NCBI GenBank assembly: GCA_963932145.1
Contig: OZ010611.1
Span: 50,289,461-50,353,460 of the forward strand
Direction of reading: 5' to 3'
Source: Acanthosepion lycidas
Taxonomy: Eukaryota; Mollusca; Cephalopoda; Sepiida; Sepiidae
Length of the DNA: 64,000 bases
In this document: in pieces, positions 41,736-53,224 of the stretch
Layout: the number at the start of each line of letters is the position of its first letter
How positions within the stretch are numbered: position 1 is the first letter of the stretch
Position numbers and translations under genes: made by a program
Notes under the pieces: model-generated
Seen by the model: the letters and a program-made list of their open reading frames with translations, nothing else
Told to the model about the DNA's origin: nothing
The model's database searches: none

Positions 41736-43104
41736 ATATATATACTTGGAAGAAAATAGGACGAAAGAGACCGAAAGAAAGAAAGAGACAATTGACTGTT
41801 CCATAAAAGATAAAAGCGAAACAACAACATAGAAAAAATTGATTGAAAAATAAAAATGGAGACTCAAACCGTACAGATTTTTTATAATTTTTTTTTTCTT
41901 TGCTGGTCTCGTCGCAACTGACTAACCAAATAAAGTAAAAATAAATAAATCGTCATCATCCATCATTGTTGATCAATCATTTTACAAAGTTTGGAACAAA
42001 CGGTATATGCTTTTCGATATATTCTTTTTATATTTTCCATAAAGACATTCCAATCAAGTACAACACAACAAACGCTAATTATAATATTAAGAAAAAAAAA
42101 AAAATGGTTGCAAGTCAATAACAATGAAGAGAAGAAGACTCTAAAAAATAATTACTATTTGTAAAGAACAGCAAGAAATTTAAACAGAAAATATAGAAAA
42201 TACTTTATTTTTCTTTTTAAATTATGAGGAAAGTCATCGCGGATTAATTTATCTTGGGTTTTAGTGACAAGTTTTCGACGAACCCAAATACTACTGGCAC
42301 TATTTATTTCGTATATTTTGCATCAGGTCTTGTTCGCCATTCTGTTGCTTGATTCATTGATTCTTTTTCTTCGTTTTGTCCTTTTTTTTTTCCTCGCCGT
42401 TATTTATTTTGCCTTTTTGTCACAAACATGAGACTGTTATTATTCTTATGGTAATTATTATTCTTTGATATTTAAATCTACACCATATGAGTCAACTCTG
42501 TTTGCCTTCCTTCAGTGATTTCCGTATTATTGTGCAGAATAAAATTTGTTCTATTCCCGAACGATGCCGCCATTGGAGTCATGACCTGGAATTTTTGTCT
42601 TTTCTATATACATTTTTTTTTTAAATTTTATTTTACTATTTTCTTTCTTACATCTTTGGTTTTCTTCAACACCATTTTGTAACCTTTCAGTGTTCATATT
42701 TGGTTTTAGTATTTTTGTCAACGAAATATTTCATTTATAGCGCGTTTTCTTTTTCTTTTTTGTCAGTCCCTTTGTGTAATATTTCTAATTCATTTCCTGC
42801 CATTTTGTTTTTTTTCCCTTTCTCTCTCCCCATCGCAGTTCAGTTTCTTACTTTAAAGGGAAATCTTTTTCTCTTTCATCTTTTGTTTTTTAGTTTCTTT
42901 CTTTCTTTCTTTTTCTTTCTTTCTTTCCCTCTTTTTTTCTTTTTTCTTCTTTTTATAATCCTCCTTCTTTTACTATTATATAGATTTTCTTTTATTCTTC
43001 AGTCAATTCTAGTAGCAGTACACCTACATCTTTTACTACTATTTCTACTACTATAGCTTCTTCTACTCTAACTTCCCCCCCTTTCTTCTCCTCCTTCTCC
43101 TCTT
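41736..43104. other. Mostly unrecognised; TA run and T/C tract
   Basis: (TA)n at 41724-41743 is included in the margin. 41880-42880 is A/T-rich without recognisable elements. 42890-42955 and 43060-43115 are pyrimidine-rich. Confidence 0.5.
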
Positions 43105-43124
43105 AATTCTTCTTCTTCTTAAAT

Positions 43125-43255
43125 CACCAGCTCCATCTCCAAGTTCACATCAGATGCCTGGTGGTTATCGCTGGAGATTGAGGGATAGCAAGACCGCTCA
43201 AATCTCCAGCACCTTCCTCAGTATCTATTATTATTATATTACATGCATTTGCATG
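43125..43255 (-). repeat. Unit of the 110-bp minisatellite family
   Basis: ctggtggttatcgctggaga, ttgaggga and aatctccagcaccttcctca are the reverse complement of the 5.1-5.7 kb units. Confidence 0.85.
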
Positions 43256-43289
43256 TTCAGTAACTCTCTTAAACTCAACTTTCCAACTT

Positions 43290-43395
43290 TTGTTTCCGAC
43301 TGCTGTAGCCTGATATTGAAATCACAACTCTTTGGGTCTAGTCACTGGATCCAACTTTTATCTTTATTTTAACTTTATCCACAGGGTCATTTGAG
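43290..43395 (-). mobile_element. tRNA-like SINE, minus strand
   Basis: Reverse complement: accctgtggataaagtt (A-box-like), ggatccagtgactagaccca, gagttgtgatttcaatatca (decayed B box). Collinear with 36285-36366. Confidence 0.6.
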
Positions 43396-43620
43396 TTAAG
43401 GGGAAATAACTGATACATCCGGAAGAGGTATGGCACGTTGAATGAGAACAATCTACCCCAGTAGTCGAAATAAAGGGTTCGGTTCGAAATTCCAATCATC
43501 TGAAGAAGGCCTGGGCGTACAACGGCCGAAACGTTGTTAATATAGCAACGAAGATGAGGATAACAATCCGAATAATGTAAAAAATGTAAATAATCACGAT
43601 ACTTCATCTCAGAGATATAG
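43396..43620 (+). repeat. Dispersed repeat with GAAACGTTG core
   Basis: 43490-43600 (atctgaagaaggcctggg, ggccgaaacgttgttaatat) is the plus-strand partner of 34515-34630. The preceding part is unrecognised. Confidence 0.7.
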
Positions 43621-43639
43621 AATTAATATCATTATCATC

Positions 43640-45315
43640 ATCATCATCATCATCAACTTGTCATTTGTAATCGTAGGGTGGAGATCCGCAGCCACACTAA
43701 CTCTTTTCCATAACGTCAGCCATCAGCAATTCTGGTATAGTCATACCTCTCCAGTGTTTGCCATTGCCCAAGACGTTTTTGCGTTGGCATCCTCTCTTAC
43801 GTCCATCTTCAACGGTGCCTTTCATGATGGTTTGCACTGCCTGTTGCGCCTTGTAATGTTTCCAGACCACGCCATTTTTCTCCGTTTGTGAATAGCGTGT
43901 GTCAAATTATTGACTTTTGTAATCGTAGGGCAGGTCCGAATGCAGAAGCCATATTGAATCTCCTCCATAACGGTCTATCAACGGCAGCCATTAGCAATTC
44001 TCGTATAGTCATACCTCTCCAGTGTTTGACATTATCCAACTAGTTTTTGCGTTGGCGTCCTCTCCTACGTCCATCTTCAACGGTGTCTTGCATGATGGTT
44101 TTGCACAGGCAGTTGTGCCTAGTAATGTTTCCAAACCACGCCATTTTTCTCCATTTGGGAATAGCGTGTGTCAAAGTATTGACTTTCATAATCGTAGGAC
44201 AGGTCTGAATGCAGAAGCCATATTGAATCTCCTCTATGACAGTCTATCAAAGGCAGCCATCAGTAATTCTGGTATAGTCATACCTGTCCAGAGTTTGACA
44301 TTGTCCATCCAGTTTTTACGTTGGTACCCTCTCCTACGTCCACCTTCAACGGTGTCTTGCATGATGGTCTTGCACAGGCTGTTGTGCCTTATAATGTTTT
44401 CAAACCACGCCATTTTTCTCCGTTTGACAGTAGCGAGAAGAGTTTCGTGCCACAAAAGTGAGCATTTAAAAAAAATCTTCGGTTTCACTGAAATATTTAA
44501 TTCTGGGATATATATCTACATATACTTATTACTACTATGAATATTATTTGTAGTGAATACACATGATTCAGTTTATATCCCTGTCTTTTAAACACAAGTA
44601 CCCACGAAAAATAATCTTTATTACAAATCATCATCATTATCATCATAATCCCCTTGATTTTGGGGGGAATCCGAAGGCAGAAGCCATATTGAATCTCATT
44701 CATGACGGTCTATCAACGGCAGCCATCAGCAATTCTCGCATAGTCATACCTGTCCAGTGTTTGACATTGTCCAACTAGTTTTTGCGTTGGCGTCCCCTCC
44801 TACGTCCAGCATGTAATGCCTCCAAGCCACACCATTTTTTTCCGTTCGACTGTGGCGAGAAGAGGTTTCTGGTGGCCCAGGAAACTTTCAACATTTTTCC
44901 GTATATAAAAAACGAAAGGTAAAAATGCATCTCTCCTTAATCTCTTCACTTATCATTTGCGTTGGACGCCGTTGAAGATCGACGTAGGTGCCTTCCATGA
45001 TGGTCTTGGACTGGCTGTTGTTTCTTTTTAACGTTTCCAAACTACGACATTTTTATCCGTTTGTTGATAGCGTGTGTCAAATCATTGGCTTTCGTAATCG
45101 TAGGGCAGGACCGAATGCAGAAGCCATATTGAATCTCCTCCATGACGGTCTATCAAAGGCAGCCATTAGTAATTCTGGTATAGTCATACCTGTCCAGAGT
45201 TTGACATTGTCCATCCAGTTTTTACGTTGGTACCCTCTCCTACGCCCACCTTCAACGGTGTCTTGCTTGATAGTCTTGCACAGGTTGTTGTGCCTTGTAA
45301 TGTGCCCAAAACAAT
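43640..45315 (-). repeat. LINE C-terminus amplified in about 6 tandem units
   Basis: Markers aatcgtagg at 43669, 43921, 44190 and 45096 and gcagaagccatattgaatct at about 43945, 44212, 44678 and 45116 define units of about 250-270 bp; two units near 44.65-45.09 kb are truncated. On the minus strand each unit encodes RRKMAWFENIIRHNSLCKTI, then DTVEGGRRRGYQRKNWMDN, VKLWTGMTIPELLMAAFDR, a typical end of a non-LTR RT ORF (the W-F-x-x-x-x-R-H, GRRRG and WMD parts). The best frame is 44488-44234. So a protein-coding LINE end, not just its untranslated tail, forms this array. Confidence 0.85.
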
Positions 45316-45316
45316 A

Positions 45317-45469
45317 CAGTTTAATAAATAAATAAAAACATATTTTTAAATTGATATTCATAATTGTGTAGATGCTCTGTTTTTATTTATTTATTTTAAT
45401 TAACAAAAACAGAGCATCTACTCAACTCTCAGTATCCATTTGAAATGTTTTTATTTATTTATTATACTG
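45317..45469. mobile_element. Foldback MITE with two nested inverted repeats
   Basis: Outer arms cagtttaataaataaataaa... and the inverse ending ttattatactg are flanked by TA (45315-45316, 45470-45471). Inner arms gtagatgctctgttttt (45368-45384) and its exact complement (45405-45421). CAGT ends plus TA suggest a Tc1/pogo-type derivative. It interrupts the last unit of the LINE-derived array. Confidence 0.85.
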
Positions 45470-45471
45470 TA

Positions 45472-46439
45472 TAATTTTGCTTTGGGCAAGGGAATTTTTT
45501 AACAGTGTCTGTTTTTCGTTGTTGATATAAATTGACCGAAACGTATTTTCTTGTGTATAATTTGACTTGAGTATAATACGACACCGTATTTCTCAAGCTA
45601 AAACTATGAAAATAAAATTAGTGATTTTCATTAAAAATGAAGAAAATCTTTATACAAACACAAAATCAAAATAGAAACAAACTTTATCTTCTGAGCAAAA
45701 CCTTTCTAATTATAAACATTACGCTGGTTAGCAAAGAACAATTATGGCCGACACATTAAACACATTTTGTTAACTATTGTTATCAACACCTACCTACTTT
45801 GTGTTTTATTATCTATTGTGATAACTGAGTGTATTTTCAAGCTTCCTATTTTAAATAAGAGTTTGGCTTTTGTTTTTGTTTCTTTTTATAATAATATTTG
45901 TCTATAAAATTATTCCAGCGAATTTCAGCTGCAAACCAGAGAATGAGCGAAGATCACCAGCCCAAGAAGGAAAAGATCACCAGCTAGGGGAAGTAAACCC
46001 TGATTTTAAACTTTCACTGCCTTCAGGTCATATGCAAAACAGGAAAAGGGCTATGGAAGTAAATCCTGACAGAAAACCCGGACTGGAGACCCAAAGTCGG
46101 TTGACTTTCAACGCTGACAATTTTCCGGCAACATCTGCTGTCAAGCCGTCTACAAATGTAATGACCTGCATTCTTTTGGATCTTATCGGCCCGGCACAGA
46201 GAAAGAGAGAGAGAGAGAGATAAAGGGGTGAGAGAGAGGTGGGCATGTAGTCTGGGAAGCACACGGCCTCTATAGGCCGTCGCCCGTCTAGGAGAAGGAA
46301 AACTGAATTCAAGCCACCTGCTGCTTTGTAGGTCTTGCCTCTTTAACTTTCAGTGAGAGGAGGGAAGGGATAACGTCAGCATCACCGATACAAAAGGAAA
46401 TGACAACTCATTGTATTGCACTAATCTACACTGAATATC
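45472..46439. other. Unrecognised; open frame of 117 codons
   Basis: The plus frame at 45870-46223 is not low-complexity over most of its length (KPENERRSPAQEGKDHQLGE; LETQSRLTFNADNFPATSAV) and ends in a GA run. No domain recognised. Note the partial internal repetition (gaagtaaaccctga / gaagtaaatcctga). Probably chance or an old repeat. Confidence 0.3.
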
Positions 46440-47220
46440 ACGTTGAAGTACACTTGTGATTTATGGGGGAGAGGTCACCAAAGCTCTGCAAAATGAGTTT
46501 GTTTTATGTTGTACATATGAACACTAATGAGTATGTTCCAATCTCCATACGTTGGAGACAATTGTAAGTGGGGGTAATATGCTGTCTAAGTAGTGGCAGT
46601 GGTTTACCTACTTCACGCAGCTGGCGAGTATCGTATTTTCTTGATGTTATAAAGTTTACCATTTAATTTCCAACCTCCGTTTTGGTTATTCCTCATTCAG
46701 TAACTCTTTTTATGTTGCAACATTATCTATGAATCCCTTTTAATTATCTATCTATCTAGGAATTCCTTTTCATTATCTATCTATCTATCTGCTATATACC
46801 GTACCTATGAACACTAATGGCTATATAAATACGTTGAACACTATTGTAAGTTGAGGTAATATGGTGTGTATGTAGTCCACCACTAGCAGTGATTTACCTA
46901 CTTCACGCCGCTGGCGAGTATTGTTTTTTATTGATGATATAAAGATTACCATTTCATTTACAACTTCCGTTTTGGTTATCCATCATTCAGTAAACTTTTC
47001 TAGTTTACAACAGAATTAAATGAATAAATGTATTAATAATATCTGAAAATGTGTAGTATTGTATAATACAAGTACCACTTTCGTAACATTACAATTGTGA
47101 GATATGGGAGATTGGTGACCAGAGCGCTGCAAAATGAGTATGTTATATACTGTATCTATGAACACTAATGAGTATGTCTCAATCATCATACGTTGAACAC
47201 AATTGTAAGTGGGGTTAATA
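46440..47220 (+). repeat. Dispersed repeat, three partial tandem copies
   Basis: agctctgcaaaatgagtttg, tatgaacactaatgagtatg, tacgttggagacaattgtaag, cttcacgcagctggcgagta recur at about 46485-46722, 46795-47005 and 47125-47220. TCTA repeats lie at 46748-46790. Family unknown. Confidence 0.75.
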
Positions 47221-47270
47221 GTATAATACGAGATATTTTAAACTTTCGTTTAAAATATCTCGTATTATAC
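47221..47270. repeat. Perfect 23-bp palindrome
   Basis: gtataatacgagatatttta + aac, loop tttc, then the exact complement. It directly abuts the end of the preceding repeat. Confidence 0.95.
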
Positions 47271-47674
47271 AAAAGAAAATACGGTAGACCTGATGAAGGC
47301 TAGAGGACAGAACGACGGAAACGTTGTTATAACAACAACAAAGATGAGGACAATAGTGTAAATAGCGGTTATATATAGTTGATTGTTTTGGAGAGCTCTG
47401 AATAAAATGGACCACGTGCTACATCTCCCGAGGATTTTTTTTATGAGCATGGTCCATATTCTCCGCTTAATATTAATATTTTGATTTTGTTGCAAACTAT
47501 CATGGGTTCAAATTCCTTATCTCCTTTAAAAAAAGATCTACATAAAATGTTAAAATACCGCTACTACTACTACTACTACTACTACTAACAATAATAATGT
47601 GTCGTCCATCTGACACCTCACCCCGGACCAAATTATGCCATCCACATGCTTAAGCCAATCAAATATGTAATGTA
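47271..47674. other. GAAACGTTG-core repeat and unrecognised sequence
   Basis: 47285-47360 (cctgatgaaggctagagg, ggaaacgttgttataac) relates to 43490-43600. (ACT)n at 47562-47588. Confidence 0.55.
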
Positions 47675-47745
47675 TTGCTTTCCTCCTATTCGACTTGTGA
47701 GTATCAGATTCTCCAGGCCCTACTTTCTAATTAGGTTCCCCGAAG
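47675..47745 (-). pseudogene. RTE-like LINE fragment, outlier of the 223-bp array
   Basis: cctattcgacttgtgagtat then cagattctccaggccctac matches the array units starting at 48.1 kb. Separated from them by ACT/AAT repeats and two copies of a gaaactgaaacaagaagc segment (47832-47860, 48043-48070). Confidence 0.75.
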
Positions 47746-47924
47746 CGAAAATGCTTCTTCTATTACTACTAATAATAATAATAAAAATAAATTAGTAGTG
47801 AAGTAGACAAAATTGTCACAATATTAGCAAGAAACTGAAACAAGAAGCGAAAAAGCTAGGTCAAAATCTAGGAGAAAAAAGCAGGAGACAAATTGCCAGT
47901 TCCTTCCCGATGGCCAAATCCTAC

Positions 47925-47960
47925 TAGTACTACTAGCACTACTACTACTACTACTACTAC

Positions 47961-48003
<43 letters not shown>

Positions 48004-48005
48004 CG
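47925..48005. repeat. (ACT)n(AAT)n microsatellite
   Basis: ACT repeats to 47961, then AAT to 48003. Confidence 0.95.
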
Positions 48006-48099
48006 AATAACAGTGAAGTACAAAAAACTCCAACAAAATCAGCCAGAAATTGAAACAAGAAGCAAAAAAAATCTAGCCCTAAATCAAATAGAATGAATA

Positions 48100-50815
48100 A
48101 ATGCCTCTATATAGCCATTTCCTTCTCCAAAACAAAAATATCAATGTAGATCAATTCATAACCCACCTATAGGTAAAGCGTTCAGGGTTCAACTTGCTTA
48201 AACCTGCCAGGTATAACATGCTTTACTTGCTCTTGTCTTTCTTTCTTTCTATTCGATCTGTATCAGATTCTCCAGGCCCTCCTTTCTCAATACCTGTCCT
48301 AGAAGATATTTTCAGCCAAATGCCTTTATATAACCATTTCCTTCTCCAAAAGAAAAATATCAATGTAGATCAATTCATAACCCACCTATATGTAAAGCGT
48401 ACAGGGCTCAACTTGCTTAAGACAGCCAGGTATATCATGCGTTACTTGCTCTTGCCTTTATATAGCCATTTCCTTCTTCAAAACAAAAATGCGTTACTTG
48501 CTCTTGTCTCTCTTTACTTCTATTCGACGTGTGAGTATCAGATTCTCCAGCCGCTCCTTTCTCAATACCAGTCCTAGAACATATTTGGAGCCAAATGCCT
48601 TTATATAGCCATTTCCTTCTTCAAAACAAAAATATCAATGTAGATCAATTCATAAGCCACCTATATGTAAAGCGTTCAGGGCAGAACTTGCTTAAGCCAG
48701 CCAGGTATATCATCCTTTACTTGCTCTTGTCTCTCTTTCTATCTATTCGACCTCTGAGTATCAGATTCTCGAAGCCCTCCATTCTCAGTACCTGTCCTAG
48801 AAGATATTTCGAGCCAAATGCCTTTATATAGACATTTCCTTCTCCAAAACCAAAAATATTAATGTAGATCTATTCCTAAGCCACCTATATGTAAAGCGTT
48901 CAGGGCTCAACTTGCTTAAGCCAGCCAGGTATAACATGCTTTACTTGCTCTTGTCTTTCTTTCTTTCTCTTCGATCTGTGAGTATCAGATTCTCCAGGCC
49001 CTCCTTCCTAAATATACCGGTCCTAGAACATATTTGTAGCCAAATACCTCTATATAACCATTTCCTTCTCCAAAATAAAAATATCAATGTAGATCAATTC
49101 ATAACCCACCTATAGGTAAAGCGTTCAGGGCTCAACTTGCTTAAGTCAGCCAGGTATATCATGCGTTACTTGCTCTTGTCTACCTTTACTTCTATTCGAC
49201 GTGTGAGTATCAGATTCTCTAGTCCCTCCTTTCTCAATACCTGTCCTAGAAGATATTTGGAGCCAACTGCCTTTATATAGCCATTTCTTTCTCCGAAACA
49301 AAAATATCAATGTAGATCAATTCATAAGCCACCTATCTGTAAAGCGTTCAGGGCTCAACTTGCTTAAGCCAGCCAGTTATATCATCCTTTACTTGCTCTT
49401 CTCTCTCTTTCCTTCTATTCGAACTGTGAGTATCAGTTTCTCAATGCTCTCCATTCTCAATACCTGTCCTAGAAGATATTTCGAGCCAAATGCCTTTATA
49501 TAGACCTTTCCTTCTCCAAAACCAAAAATATTAATGTAGATCAATTCCTAACCCACCTATAGGTAAAGCGTTCAGGGCTCAACTTGCTTAAGTCAGCCAG
49601 GTATATCATGCGTTACTTGCTCTTGTCTCAATTTCCTTCTATTCGACCGGTGAGTATCAGATTCTCTAGTCCCTCCTTTCTCAATACCTGTCCTAGAAGA
49701 TATTTGGAGCCAAATGCCTTTATATAGCCATTTCCTTCTCCGAAACAAAAATATCAATGTAGATCAATTCATAAGCCACCTATCTGTAAAGCGTTCAGGG
49801 CTCAACTTGCTTAAGCCAGCCAGTTATATCATCCTTTACTTGCTCTTCTCTCTCTTTCCTTCTATTCGAACTGTGAGTATCAGTTTCTCAATGCTCTCCA
49901 TTCTCAATACCTGTCCTAGAAGATATTTCGAGCCAAATGCCTTTATATAGACCTTTCTTTCTCCGAAACAAAAATATCAATGTAGATCAATTCATAAGCC
50001 ACCTATCTTTAAAGCGTTCAGGGCTCAACTTGCTTAAGCCAGCCAGGTATATCATGCGTTACTTGCTCTTGTCTCTCTTTCGTTCTATTCGACGTGTGAG
50101 TATCAGATTCTCTATGACCTCCTTTCTCAATACCTGTCCTAGAAGATATTTGGAGCCAAATGCCTTTATATAGCCATTTCCTTCTCCGAAACAAAAATAT
50201 CAATGTAGATCAATTCATAAGCCACCTATCTGTAAAGCGTTCAGGGCTCAACTTGCTTAAGCCAGCCAGTTATATCATCCTTTACTTGCTCTTGTCTCTC
50301 TTTCCTTCTATTCGAACTGTGAGTATCAGTTTCTCAAGGCCCTCCATACTCAATACCTGTCCTAGAAGATATTTGGAGCCAAATGCCTTTATATAGACCT
50401 TTCCTTCTCCAAAACCGAAAATATTAATGTAGATCAATTCCTAACCCACATATAGGTAAAGCGTTCAGGGCTCAACTTGCTTAAGCCAGCCAGGTATATC
50501 ATGCGTTACTTGCTCTTGTCTTTCTTTCTTTCTATTCGCACTGAGAGTATCAGATTCTCCAGGCCCTCCTTTCTCAATACATGTCCTAGAAGATATTTGG
50601 AGCCAAATGCCTTTATATAGCCATTTCCTTCTCCAAAACAAAAATATCAATGTAGATCAATTCATAAGCCACCTATAGGTAAAGCGTTCAGGGCTCAACT
50701 TGCTTAAGTCATCCAGGTATATCATGTGTTACTTGCTCTTGTCTTTGTTTCTTTCTAATCCGGCTGTGAGTATCAGATTCTCCAAGCCCTCCTTTCTCAG
50801 TACATGTCCTAGAAA
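48100..50815 (-). repeat. 223-bp satellite, 12 units, made of RTE-like LINE C-terminus
   Basis: Marker cagggctcaacttgcttaag occurs near 48180, 48400, 48675, 48899, 49122, 49345, 49570, 49793, 50017, 50240, 50464 and 50688; spacing is 222-225 bp from the third on. On the minus strand each unit reads RKEGLENLILT, RIEGKRDK and MIYLAWLKQVEP, the same protein segment as 35860-35990. It adds a non-LINE stretch (tagccatttccttctccaaa, aatatcaatgtagatcaatt). Unit 2 has an extra roughly 50 bp (48450-48500). Pairs of alternating variants (tagacatttcc/tagccatttcc; accgg/acgtg) suggest partial higher-order homogenisation. Confidence 0.92.
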
Positions 50816-51275
50816 CTCCATCTGCCTCTTCCTGATGTTAAGTATACGCCTCGTACTTGTATGCACGACCTTATCCTTGCTTCACGTTCGGTCCATGATA
50901 TCGTCAGCCTCCTTCTGTTAAGTCACATCTCCGTCGCCTCGAGGCTCATCTTCATCTTTGAGGAAATCTTCCAACATTCACTGCCGTAGAGGAGGACAGC
51001 TGTCACGCAACAGCTCAGTTCTCTTTTCTTTGTTACCAATCCTCGTGTTTTTCAATACTCTAATCAGCTTTTGAAATGCGTCCTTGGCCATCACAATACG
51101 TCTACGGATCTCAATTTCGCACTTACCGTCCTCTGTCGAAACGCTTCCCAGGTATTTAAACTTTCTCACCTGCTTGATTTTAGTGTCCCCGACCGGTAAA
51201 TCGCGGTTCGGGCTTTTCCATTTACTGATGACCATGTATTCTGTCTTCTTGTAGTTTATGCTTATTACTACTACT
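50815..51275 (-). pseudogene. RTE-like LINE remnant, parent of the array
   Basis: Minus strand from 51275 reads YMVISKWKSPNRDLPVGDTK, IKQVRKFKYLGSVSTEDGK, CEIEIRRRIVMAKDAFQKL, then after breaks the LLYGSECW, SSKMKMSLEATE and IRKRQMEFLGHVLRKEG parts (50800-50990). The last part continues straight into unit 12 of the array; its FLGHVLRKEG is complete here but replaced in the array units from cctaga onward. Stops and frameshifts present. Confidence 0.88.
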
Positions 51276-51294
51276 ACTACTACTGATGATAATA

Positions 51295-53010
51295 ATAGTA
51301 GCCCTACTAGGTGGGGTTGTAGTATACGTCGACCGGACCTCTGCAGACGTGTAAGATCCCACGCCCGGATGAGTAGTCCTGGGTATGACGTTAAACTTCA
51401 TCTAACAGAAAAACTTCTGATCAGGAGATTGAAGGTTTTGAGAAGCGTGGAACCACCTCTTAACCGCTGTTCTTTCCCGGTCCATATTGACTTGTAGTGG
51501 TAGCACCTGTTAGGGTCCCAGCTTTGAGCAAATAGTAAACCTTCAAACAAAAATATAACACTAGGAAAATATAAAAATACATTTTTATAGTAAATATACT
51601 TGCAATACATTTTTATTTTAAAAAAATATACCAACGATATATTTTTGTAGTGAAATTCAAAGCAATACATTTTTATGAAAAACAAATCATTACCAGCAAT
51701 ACATTTTTATAAAAAAAACTGATCATTATTACCAATATATTTTTATGAAAAACAAATCATTATGTTGTGGAGTGATTTCACAGTGGAAGCTTGTATTTTA
51801 CTAAGTCGGTCCTAAAATAGGTTCGACGTACAAAACGTTAGGAACTTGATATAATAGGTAATGACGCAGAGTAATCTAGGTGTGGTCGCTGATACTTTAG
51901 TATTCGACTGACTGACCAACTCACTGAGCGATTGCGTGACTATATTTAGTCACCCCCCAACACGAGGGCATCAGGTTGCACAAGTCCGGTTTAACGTAGG
52001 ATCTCTGAGCCCGTGGGCCCGGCCAAAAATATGCTCATTGAACCCGTATAAACGGGTTCAGGGTCGGTTTACCTTCCCGAATGAGAATCCGCCCTTCGGC
52101 GTAGTCTCTTTCGGGTTCCTCCCCGCCCGATGTCGGAGAGTTCAACCGATCAGCCTCCAGTCTGACTGACCCACGGAGCGACTGCGCTACTCCCTGAGCG
52201 ACTCTTACTACTCCTATTTATTATAGGTGGGAGAGTCTATTAACTATAGAATAGGTGTGTTCCACTATAACACATTACAAGCAATACATTTTTATAAAAA
52301 AATCTGATCATTACTACCAATATATTTTTATAAAAAAAAAATCATTTACACCGATACAATTTTATAAAAAAACTGATTATTACTACCAATATATTTTTAT
52401 AAAAAAACAAATCATTACTAGTAAATATATTTTTATAAAAAAAAACTGATCATTAATACCAATGTATTTTTATAAAAAACAAATCATTACCAGGAAAACA
52501 TTTTGAAATCAAAATGACTCGCAATATATTTCATAGCAATAATACCTGTTATGAATAAACAAGAGTGGTCTCCTCTTCTTTTATTCTCTTCTTTGAGGGA
52601 GCTATTTCTGTTTACTGGGACTATAAAAGAACACTATACACGAACCTTGTATTCACAGTTGAATAAAGCTTTCTTAAAACCTACACCTGCATACTTTTGT
52701 CATTACAATACCTACAATACATTTTATAGCAGAATTAACAATACATTCTACAATAAAATGTCCAGCACTGTATTTTGCCAGTAAAAATAATAATCAATAC
52801 AATACTAAAAAATATACAAATGTATTTTTATAGTAAAATTACCAACAATAATTTTTATCGCCTACAAACCATATATCTTAGAAACATAGTTTGCCTTGAA
52901 AATATAAAATTCTTTGCAAAATATCTATAGTTGAAGGCATAAAATTACGTAAAAATATTTCGATTTCCGCATTAAATAACCCTTAGTAATGTTGATATGC
53001 CGCTCAAAAA
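51295..53010 (-). repeat. Composite repeat R1, long copy with nested insertion
   Basis: Tail at 51310-51545 (cttctgatcaggagattgaa, gtggtagcacctgttagggt). Middle units (aaatcattaccagcaataca + tttttat) at 51550-51770 and again 52265-52550. Head at 52965-53000 (cattaaataaccc, gttgatatgccg). The break at 51775-52260 is filled by other DNA including a SINE-G copy. 52550-52960 is looser but still contains acaatacattttata-like units. Confidence 0.75.
51930..52190 (-). mobile_element. SINE-G copy nested in R1
   Basis: ggatctctgagcccgtgggc then ccggccaaaaatatgctc, and gaatccgcccttcggcgtag, are the reverse complement of the SINE-G units at 27941-28622 and correspond in order to 13565-14248. A short repeat (gactgactgacc..., actgactgaccc...) flanks it, near 51905 and 52160. 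Confidence 0.75.
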
Positions 53011-53224
53011 TCATCCAATCAACCTAATAATAATAATGTTATTCATAGTAATAATAACAAGAATAATAGTAATGCGAAAATTTCGTAATAATTAAATTAA
53101 TGACTCAATTAGATTCTTGCAAGTTCCACGACTAAAAAATGTATGTGGAAATTCCCCGATTGCGTCGTAATATTTTAAGCTTAACTATTTAGTTGAGCTT
53201 AAAAAATTAACAAACTATGTATAT
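53011..53224. other. AAT-rich spacer
   Basis: Short AAT runs near 53025-53075, and an inverted taagcttaac...gttgagctta near 53172-53200. Confidence 0.55.

Noticed and set aside
45870..46223. 117-codon frame as a host gene
   Set aside because: No recognisable domain, no splice context, ends in a GA microsatellite, and has an internal partial duplication; kept only as an unrecognised region.
48100..50815. Family of short repeated genes (78-codon frames starting MPLYSHFLL)
   Set aside because: These plus-strand frames lie opposite a LINE-derived segment; the minus strand carries the recognisable protein text.
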